Translations under genes and position numbers: made by a program | Notes under the pieces: generated by a model | Seen by the model: the letters and a program-made list of their open reading frames with translations, nothing else | Databases searched by the model: none | What the model was told of the DNA's origin: nothing | DNA from: a virus | DNA: 23,873 nt | Virus record (IMG/VR): IMGVR_UViG_3300031775_000610 | Coordinates: 1 to 23,873 of that record | Direction: 5' to 3' (one strand) | Part shown: piece by piece, positions 10,501-14,514 of the stretch | How the letters are laid out: each line of letters starts with the position of its first letter | Numbering within the stretch: the stretch's first letter is position 1

Positions 10501-11554
10501 TAAAATTCAAGGGCAGCATTTTGGAACCATAGCGGGTTTGCGAGCTGGGTTAAGTGAATTTGAAAATGCCGCAGGTGGCGATCTGTTTTTTGAAATGGCA
10601 GAAAAAATGTTTAAGGCGTATGGTCAGGCTACTCAGCCATACACAGGGTTGGACTTTGATAAGTTAGCATCGATCCAAGAGGCTATCGAAAAAGAATATG
10701 GCGCCGAGTTAACCGATCAGTTCAACGATTATGTTAAGGATGCCGCATACCCACCTGCAATACAGGAAGTTATGGAAGCAGGATCTTATTTGCGTGAGGC
10801 TGATTACTGGTCTGCCCCAAACGATGTGTTCCAGAATGCGCTGTTTGCCGTAGCTGAAGATTCGGAGTTTCGTAAAGCAGCTGAGCAAGACGGAGTTGAA
10901 GCCAAGCAGTTAGTAGACGCATTTGCCAAGATATTACTTGATGTCTTTGGCCGCCCTATTAAAACCCTTAGTGATCTGGAAATCGCTGCTCGTCAAAATG
11001 GAGTGTTGGGTAAATGGCAATACCGCGCATTAGTACGGGGAATGAGGGAGGTGCTAGAAAAGGAGCGTAATGAGCGAGCTCGTAATGATCCGAATTTAGA
11101 CCTTGCTCGTGTGTTGTACTTAGGAAAATACCCAGCACTAAATCCAGAAACAACTACGCTGGGTGGGTTAGCTGGATTAGTCGACGTGGACTTAAACATA
11201 GACAGTTCGTTTGCTGATCACAGCATTGCTGAAAACACAACTATGTTCTTTAACGCAGTGTTAGCTAATCCCGTGCAAAGAATAGATGAGCTTAATAACT
11301 TTGCTCATCCTGAAGTAGCGTGGAAATGGGTGCAGATACAGCAGCTACTAATGGCTTCCGGAGACAAGCTGAAAGCCAACTACCGACAGCAAGCCCAGCA
11401 GCTCCCTCGCCCAGATGAGAACCCCACAGGCATGGGCTTAACCTCAGATGTTGAATCAACTACTCGCAGCTGGTCTCAGCAAATGAATGAAATCATGGGA
11501 CTTCAATCAACGCGAGGCCCTTCCGGATCTCCTCCCACTAGAGTAGCCCAATAA
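4574..11554 (+). CDS. Giant multidomain virion/ejection protein (2326 aa), possible ADP-ribosyltransferase-like segment
   Basis: One uninterrupted 7-kb frame. Seen in order: a disordered charged N-terminus with an Arg/Glu helix (~41-59); Ala/Gly-rich amphipathic helices (~200-325); a segment at ~470-665 with LYHIT (His476), SVSTTTSRG (512-520) and GHGVERDYF (Glu658), reminiscent of the H-[ST]-E layout of ADP-ribosyltransferase folds; a conserved-looking core around YFPRF (946-950) and an Arg/Leu-rich helix (~1013-1037); a coiled-coil region (~1180-1340); a segment at ~1570-1780 (around 1645, NLTGYARGEPSTIER, then APRFFRAQ) that resembles regions of giant phage polyvalent proteins; then ~500 mainly helical residues. 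Size and position suggest an internal protein ejected with the DNA, as with the large core proteins of T7- or N4-like phages, but no lysozyme, protease or RNA polymerase motif was found. Start is the ATG in a TAATG overlap, with AGGGGG about 10 bases upstream. The stop codon abuts the leftward gene's terminator. Confidence 0.72.
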   Translation: MASKYDLRRSSSSQGIPAKSSPQGGQGFDSEGFKGPSFETPEQRRERLRREEEERKERGGSGLLSDIGSLISEGFSKARSGAQQFAELSTFGSTDPEFQRAWMESQADPEARKDALLSSYLETYNEEARRLNADDDPSNDQRVFDVSGMGPDINIPSIGSGKMRTPQIGFNTGDVMQTVAEETAHPINVGIGMYGKGAAQLARAGTTKLGLLKSGIQTPTLTKGLTTGQYGRIFSGPFLKAGITAAQAPLFATKMIVEPIVMRQASVPATVAGEVIAATVARRTFESVYNSDMFESYPTYAKAGAAVGVALGVGSAASIQLGKAAGKFDPVAIRAGKQQIQQAIDQNALDDTIDELDFLERRAISGNEIVPQGLGDAPVHVGHSDVVYVGVGGDGRPLLKEDGTLLVSDTPSRFGGAAADTAVVRKDALDMTAGAYENSTLPPFTEGTLRGQYGQNITRPKTREGLLKEDHKTLYHITDKGDEIRRDGMVRAITDETAALQGGGFGGSVRGSVSTTTSRGMAEQLQTDLRRRVEISQNETPEEITNTLNSWVAADTLKVNVDEPIFNANEIDAIVSAAQAQGGPLQLTALDTYFIRRKAKGIELFGEEEMPPVFRDTSPIHNKTPEEYRSLDPESIEILELDTALIPDGAFISGHGVERDYFAGPFQGRVSQGTGVIVDDPDALFETEIFADIPFPRTDRQLPLPLPPKTNQELLSQASGDLQVYKDTLDPTDYRQIVRRAQINQTLEAETASAAEILDLVKNQRKYMTADGTVIDWDEVPMLNTSTQMGRLIYDENVRRVELSNVYLSLRYANWEQNIFNPKDIDLPAGAGAGPNKVSFASLVQDGRWNPRLKELGVMKLNDGMYTFHGRAGRQIEEKLKQIRAELDLNVDIDELNGITPETIMSTKFQFIPPAVKKEMDAMWESGEMPYFGDVVERSLGDYRGYFPRFVTNPQKGITGHSGSHTSASYDKTRRVGWSLDEEGHPIGEYERQMWQMADEMAVDRDNPIEYLEDPLKILGLRLKATLDRTNAQWVEDAALSSPAFDGLGGYTAVERMQMDSTWQQTMDVRDLAFTNVKNILNRISSSPAQARAEQRRLLGVNLQRAAATAESSGLSPKEAELHANIIENGRTLAGEIDTFMSDADLMVFNAKDVTGESFGRSVPYGGPTTQAMSPPAVPVRSAPKTITDLKTDLKAMRKTLNDAAALGETGGPSSSALWSSVQELRTKYEKALDIYNNFLKGRPAVKRNIAAQSTFDSQTNRSNARIVRQEVSSMESEIATINLLRSVIEDKITYVNRLQPSGLPRIQAQLDKDLADLTQAEEQLAMARGMYNRALEQAGEASLTPISDSLNMVQQPRVRGGQTIMKRDGSGPVMETIVHPAAAQSGKVRFLANGAMKDHIYDDAFADQLDRVFRADISGQNSMERAYNNLNDVLRTINASADFSGLTIQGMLGAGLTPSQYASAVARSMAAVTVSKRFYTGFLVREEDTIREMTKWGRVQLANPDNAGEFLVPKSFGIGSAQFRLAGDVGPRSSHRKINQAVSNKVRKVLGSSQTFPPNSVTPKDVLYGSAQAAVYIAEKPVSMVLNASNLHFSAFGNIMRVHLWKNIMANKHQADMIRVDKGGKRKKEVYTRKEMLEIGEAINNLTGYARGEPSTIERTLLFAPRFFRAQTQSVATAIGDAGPAGDLARESYFRTLLMLGTLTAGLNYMIGEGQTDFVPFLRDRDGTYRTNQNFMKVHWNGRDHSLAGPLDSQWRMWMATVLNTGFPVEAQAKAFQGKLGSAFDKALTFFVTQEGFGGEPMPRPILPTGRYADADFDSRMQSVEQYGKGFLPFWMQNELDEKRDLGQSWGERYGKGPPPSMLLNMIGGKDAPVTVKEAVLGIARVRYPDRDYNLTNRPVPAHVRKEIYADNPDLAARDTRVGDAMLDAEYTESYQVAKTEIKKAEAVRDKELSDLGMMVLTGETGRNMLPREIGKIQGQHFGTIAGLRAGLSEFENAAGGDLFFEMAEKMFKAYGQATQPYTGLDFDKLASIQEAIEKEYGAELTDQFNDYVKDAAYPPAIQEVMEAGSYLREADYWSAPNDVFQNALFAVAEDSEFRKAAEQDGVEAKQLVDAFAKILLDVFGRPIKTLSDLEIAARQNGVLGKWQYRALVRGMREVLEKERNERARNDPNLDLARVLYLGKYPALNPETTTLGGLAGLVDVDLNIDSSFADHSIAENTTMFFNAVLANPVQRIDELNNFAHPEVAWKWVQIQQLLMASGDKLKANYRQQAQQLPRPDENPTGMGLTSDVESTTRSWSQQMNEIMGLQSTRGPSGSPPTRVAQ

Positions 11555-11580
11555 AAAAAGGGGGCATCCAGCCCCCCCCC
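11553..11580 (-). terminator. Intrinsic terminator of the leftward gene (partly bidirectional hairpin)
   Basis: Stem GGGGGC (11560-11565), loop ATCCA (11566-11570), stem GCCCCC (11571-11576). On the minus strand the hairpin is followed directly by seven T (complement of 11553-11559), the classic rho-independent arrangement, 25-50 bases after the stop of the leftward gene. On the plus strand the hairpin lacks a T tract, so it should stop rightward transcripts from the giant gene only weakly. The T tract overlaps the last two bases of the giant gene's stop codon. The C run is nine long (11572-11580). Confidence 0.8.
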
Positions 11581-11604
11581 TCTGCTATTTGACTTTATGT
11601 ATCT

Positions 11605-12210
11605 CTACTCGTGAAGACGATCTGTTGTCCACTTCCGGAGCTTGTCGAGTTCAGCATCGACATAAGCCTTAGCTTCCTTCCGAGTTCCGAATCCAAGTAT
11701 TGAATCATGATCGACGCGATCATCTCGTTTCCAACGGGCGTTTCTATCACTGGCTAGATGTACCGAGCGATACGCATACCATTTAGGAGAGCTGTGGTGC
11801 TCGTAAGGTTCTGTGTTCCATGCCCACACGGGATAAGACCCCGTAGTCCTGTACCCTCTAGGCCTGTGCGCTCCCGTTTTGAGTGTCCATAACCTGCGAC
11901 GCTCAAGTTCTCTTACCTTAAATGAGCGACCAGTTTTTCGGTGGAACCACCTTTTCGGATACTCATCCTTAGGGTTTCGTATTGTTCGAGTCCGATTGTG
12001 GTTTCTGATTGCCACTGCTTCTTGGTATCCGCTTGGTATATCGTTAGTCCACTCGTACCCAAGAGCAAGGAACGCCTCTACCTCTTGGAGTGGCTGACCA
12101 CTTTCCTCCGCGATTATTTCAGCTTTCGACTTCCCTTCATTAGCCGATGCTTTCAAGTCGTCCATAGTTGACTGCGTATTTATCGTCTCGCCAGATTCTG
12201 CGCTATGCAT
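11605..12210 (-). CDS. Antisense moron-like gene, basic protein of unknown function (possible DNA-binding)
   Basis: The only leftward gene in the window, about 201 aa from ATG 12210 (or 186 aa from ATG 12165). I do not recognise the family. Residues after the 12165 start (KSKAEIIAEESGQPLQEVE) look like a helix-turn-helix. The middle is rich in Arg, His, Trp and Tyr. The C-terminal part contains KWYAYRSVH and later ILGFGTRKEAKAYVDAEL, a strand-then-helix pattern faintly like AP2-type DNA-binding domains. No HNH, GIY-YIG or LAGLIDADG motif is seen. A TTG start at 12246 would lie inside the -35 box of its own promoter and is rejected. Neither ATG has a clear ribosome binding site; ATG 12210 falls at the predicted transcription start, so a leaderless message is possible. 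With its own promoter and terminator it behaves like a moron cassette. It may be a regulator, a host-takeover or exclusion protein, or a degenerate homing-type protein. Confidence 0.7.
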   Translation of the reverse strand: MHSAESGETINTQSTMDDLKASANEGKSKAEIIAEESGQPLQEVEAFLALGYEWTNDIPSGYQEAVAIRNHNRTRTIRNPKDEYPKRWFHRKTGRSFKVRELERRRLWTLKTGAHRPRGYRTTGSYPVWAWNTEPYEHHSSPKWYAYRSVHLASDRNARWKRDDRVDHDSILGFGTRKEAKAYVDAELDKLRKWTTDRLHE

Positions 12211-12216
12211 ACACAC

Positions 12217-12246
12217 AGTATAACACATGTTGATTACTTCTGTCAA
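12217..12246 (-). promoter_or_regulatory. Sigma70-type promoter for the leftward gene
   Basis: On the minus strand, TTGACA (12246-12241, perfect -35) is followed by an 18-base spacer and TATACT (12222-12217, five of six to TATAAT). A start of transcription about seven bases downstream would be at ~12210, which is the A of an in-frame ATG. This is the strongest promoter match I see in the window, and it implies that the gene can be read by unmodified host RNA polymerase, independent of the late operon. Confidence 0.75.
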
Positions 12247-12314
12247 GCCCCTAGCAACTTCCGTAACCTACTTAAATCTATCGTAATGTTTGCTGATTAA
12301 TGTAAAAGGAAGTG

Positions 12315-12344
12315 TTGACGGGGTAGTGTAAACAAAATTAGACT
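12315..12344 (+). promoter_or_regulatory. Candidate sigma70-type promoter for the capsid unit
   Basis: TTGACG (12315-12320, five of six), 18-base spacer, TAGACT (12339-12344, four of six to TATAAT). Predicted start at ~12351 leaves a short leader before the scaffold gene's ribosome binding site. It is weaker than the divergent leftward promoter about 70 bases away, but it lies in the only sizeable rightward intergenic gap upstream of the capsid genes. Confidence 0.5.
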
Positions 12345-12361
12345 ATGAGCACAGATGTTCT

Positions 12362-12370
12362 AAGGAGGAA
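12362..12370 (+). promoter_or_regulatory. Strong Shine-Dalgarno site of the scaffold gene
   Basis: AAGGAGGAA lies immediately upstream of ATG 12373. It is the longest anti-16S match in the window and fixes the scaffold start. Its strength suits a protein needed in hundreds of copies and contrasts with the coupled TAATG starts of the neighbouring operons. Confidence 0.75.
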
Positions 12371-12372
12371 CA

Positions 12373-13191
12373 ATGACACAAGAAGTAGATGCTCAGACGA
12401 ATGAGTGGATTACGAACGCAGCACCAGCTGAGGATACCTACGCGACGGCTCCCAGCGAAACTGAATACGTGGTTCCTGATTCCACAGACCCATCCACACT
12501 GATCACTGCGTTACAAGAGCGAATAGACCAGCTGGAAAAGAATTTCACTGACAGTAAACATGTCACGAATCGCGCAACCAGCTCTTTAGATAGGCTTAAT
12601 AACAAAATCGAACAGTTTGCCACCAAGCAAGACCTTGAAGCCACCGTTGAAAACGTGAACGGAATCCGTACTCTTATGGAAGTAGGGCTGTCTGACGTCA
12701 TGTCAGAGGAGGGCCGAGAACACTTAGCCCAGCAACAGCAAACCACAAACTATAACAGTATGCTTTCGCAAGCCAAAGACGAGATGCGACAGGAATTGAA
12801 TGGGGCCTCACCCGACTCTGTGGCAGGTCAAGTAACAAATGAACAATTAGATGAGACTGAAGCGCGAGCGCGTTCGGCATCAGATCGTGTGTACGGTTAT
12901 GCTGAAGCGCGGGGTATTTCTGCTCAAGAAGTCCATGACCTCCCTATCTGGAGTGCTCCTAACAAATCGTTAGAAGAAGCAGTACAGTCAGCTAAGGAGT
13001 ACATAGACAATATGGTAAATAGAGATAACCCAAATCAAATCGCACAAAGTAAGCAAGCTGCCGGTGCTACACCAGCGCGAGCGTCATCTAGTTCTCAAGT
13101 GTTGACCATTGAAAAAATGAAAAACATGTCACCACAAGAGATTATGAAGATCCCGAAAGAGATCAGAAATCAGGCTCTCCGAGGTGGCTAA
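12373..13191 (+). CDS. Capsid scaffolding protein (probable)
   Basis: A 272-aa acidic, Gln/Glu/Ala-rich protein with almost no aromatic core, lying 19 bases upstream of the major capsid gene, the canonical place for a scaffold. Scaffolds line the prohead interior, guide coat assembly and leave before or during packaging. Seen: a disordered acidic N-terminus (1-40), a long coiled-coil helix (~40-105, e.g. ALQERIDQLEKN), a Gln-rich segment (~118-125), further charged helices (~155-215), a Ser/Ala/Pro linker (~230-242) and a basic C-terminal helical tail (LTIEKMKNMSPQEIMKIPKE), similar in placement to the coat-binding C-terminal helices of known scaffolds. No Ser-His-Asp protease signature is seen, so a protease-scaffold fusion is unlikely. 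It has its own candidate promoter and a strong ribosome binding site. The identification rests on composition and synteny. Confidence 0.78.
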   Translation: MTQEVDAQTNEWITNAAPAEDTYATAPSETEYVVPDSTDPSTLITALQERIDQLEKNFTDSKHVTNRATSSLDRLNNKIEQFATKQDLEATVENVNGIRTLMEVGLSDVMSEEGREHLAQQQQTTNYNSMLSQAKDEMRQELNGASPDSVAGQVTNEQLDETEARARSASDRVYGYAEARGISAQEVHDLPIWSAPNKSLEEAVQSAKEYIDNMVNRDNPNQIAQSKQAAGATPARASSSSQVLTIEKMKNMSPQEIMKIPKEIRNQALRGG

Positions 13192-13210
13192 CTATTAGCT
13201 AGGAGAAATC

Positions 13211-14062
13211 ATGTCTGTAGACAGATTTATACCTTCGCTCTGGGCTGCTACATTACTGGAAAATTTAAACAATTCCCATGTAGCGGTAAACTTATGTAAC
13301 CGGAATTATGAAGGTGACATCTCCCAATCGGGAGATACCGTTCGTATTACGTCAATCGGTCGAATAACAATCGCCGACTATATAAAGAACACAACTGCCA
13401 TTTCGCCTGAGACTCTTGACGATGCTCAGCAGGTCCTTACAATCGACCAAGCGAAATACTTTGCGTTCCAAGTAGACGACGTGGACGCTAGGCAAGTACG
13501 TGATGATGGTGCGTTGATGGACGTAGCCATGCGTGACGCCGCTTGGGGCCTAGGTAACGAAGCCGACACTTCAGTGTTGGCAGCAATGCAAGCGCAAAGC
13601 GATGCTGGTAATGCACTGGGAGCCATGATTATTGGTGACGGTGCAAACATTGATGCGTATGAAAACCTTGTTGATTTATCACAAAAGTTAGACGAAAACA
13701 ACGTGCCGCGAGATGGGCGTTGGGTAGTAGTTCCCCCGTTTTATCACGGTTGGCTACAGAAAAACGCAAGCTTTGTGAGCTACGGTACACAAGCAAACCG
13801 TGAAGACCTTGAGAACGGAATCATTGGTGCTGCTGCTGGTATGAGGATTGTTGTATCTAACAACCTTCCTTCTGCGGGTGCAGGACGAAATTACGTTATC
13901 GCTGGTCATTCTGACGGCGTTACTTATGCAGAGCAAATCAACAGCGTTGAAGCGTACCGACAGCAAACCGCATTTAGCGATGCTGTTAAAGGTTTGCATT
14001 TGTACGGATACAAAATTACGCGACCATACGTGTTGGCTACCGCCGACTGTATACCGCAATAA
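13211..14062 (+). CDS. Major capsid protein (HK97-like fold expected)
   Basis: A 283-aa protein that should build the icosahedral shell. Seen: an N-terminal arm with LWAATLLENLNNS; a strand-turn region (GDTVRITSIGRITIADY, ~41-57) fitting the E-loop area; a long helix (~94-127) fitting the spine helix; then DGRWVVVPPFYHGWL (168-182) and GMRIVVSNNLP (210-220), the pattern found in the P-domain of short coat proteins, where a residue block with VVPP is followed by a strand and Ser-Asn-Asn; and a C-terminal strand pair ending GYKITRPYVLATADC. The size is compact, without an obvious insertion domain. AGGAGA (13201-13206) is the ribosome binding site. It follows the scaffold and precedes a decoration-like protein; no N-terminal propeptide region is apparent, consistent with a separate scaffold. 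Capsid role is near certain from context. Confidence 0.9.
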   Translation: MSVDRFIPSLWAATLLENLNNSHVAVNLCNRNYEGDISQSGDTVRITSIGRITIADYIKNTTAISPETLDDAQQVLTIDQAKYFAFQVDDVDARQVRDDGALMDVAMRDAAWGLGNEADTSVLAAMQAQSDAGNALGAMIIGDGANIDAYENLVDLSQKLDENNVPRDGRWVVVPPFYHGWLQKNASFVSYGTQANREDLENGIIGAAAGMRIVVSNNLPSAGAGRNYVIAGHSDGVTYAEQINSVEAYRQQTAFSDAVKGLHLYGYKITRPYVLATADCIPQ

Positions 14063-14078
14063 GAAAGGGGATTAGAAA

Positions 14079-14453
14079 ATGGCAGTTACAAACGTAACAC
14101 TTACAGAACTAACCCTTAACACTGCAAGTGCAGACCTTCCAGCTGCTGGTTGGACTGCAATTGCCACTGGAGCTGATGGATTTTCTTTGGATATGACAGG
14201 TGTTGGTTCACCTGTACTCCTCGGATTCCTCGACGGTGGTGCAGCAGATACGGTTACAATCACAGCTGGTGATAGACCACCAGCGCAGCTACAGGGTCAA
14301 GGAAACTTGACCATTGCTATGGCTGCAAGTGATGTAAAGTATGTAACGCTTGAATCTGGGCGATTTGAACAGAATGATTCCACTATTAAGGGAACCATTG
14401 CTGCGGATGCGACTAAGATGATTGCGTTCTTGCTACCAGTTAACTGGGGCTAG
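14079..14453 (+). CDS. Capsid decoration/stabilisation-like protein
   Basis: A 124-aa all-beta protein lying 16 bases after the major capsid gene and before a terminator, so it is made in the same high-level unit. Seen: alternating hydrophobic strands (VTNVTLTELTLNTA, then a Gly/Asp turn), a segment with DTVTITAGDRPPAQLQG (~58-74), VKYVTLESGRFEQ (~87-99) and a C-terminal strand MIAFLLPVNWG. This layout resembles small outer-capsid proteins encoded after the coat gene in many aquatic phages, where they bind the shell surface and stabilise it. AAAGGGG upstream is a moderate ribosome binding site. There is no Cys, signal peptide or membrane segment. The alternative is a head-completion protein; beta-rich composition and strong co-expression with coat make decoration more likely. 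Confidence 0.7.
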   Translation: MAVTNVTLTELTLNTASADLPAAGWTAIATGADGFSLDMTGVGSPVLLGFLDGGAADTVTITAGDRPPAQLQGQGNLTIAMAASDVKYVTLESGRFEQNDSTIKGTIAADATKMIAFLLPVNWG

Positions 14454-14467
14454 TAAGCTACAATGGA

Positions 14468-14498
14468 GGGGGATGCCTTTACGGGCTCCCCCTTTATT
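14468..14498 (+). terminator. Intrinsic terminator after the capsid unit
   Basis: Stem GGGGGA (14468-14473), a bulged T, GCC (14475-14477), loop TTTACG, GGC (14484-14486), TCCCCC (14487-14492), then TTTATT. The nine-pair GC-rich stem with a short T tract is a plausible rho-independent terminator, 15 bases after the decoration gene. Placed here it would keep most transcription within scaffold-coat-decoration and let only part read into the tail genes. Confidence 0.8.
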
Positions 14499-14514
14499 GA
14501 TTTAAGGAGATGAC

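Larger units (their letters stand above)
12247..12372. promoter_or_regulatory. Divergent intergenic region between the moron-like gene and the capsid unit
   Basis: This AT-rich spacer carries the rightward candidate promoter and ribosome binding site; the leftward promoter begins at its left edge. No small gene or clear operator is seen. The ~68 bases between the two -35 boxes hold no obvious inverted repeat. Confidence 0.6.

Noticed and set aside
11879-12171. Two rightward open frames across the antisense gene
   Set aside because: No ribosome binding site and no domain, and they are less consistent with coding than the leftward frame, which has its own promoter and terminator.
11605-12210. 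Leftward gene as a homing endonuclease
   Set aside because: No HNH, GIY-YIG, LAGLIDADG or VSR catalytic motif is visible; only a faint AP2-like pattern at the C-terminus, kept as a weak alternative.
12211-12246. TTG start extending the leftward gene by 12 codons
   Set aside because: The TTG is the first half of the TTGACA -35 box and the extension runs through the -10 box, upstream of the predicted transcript start.
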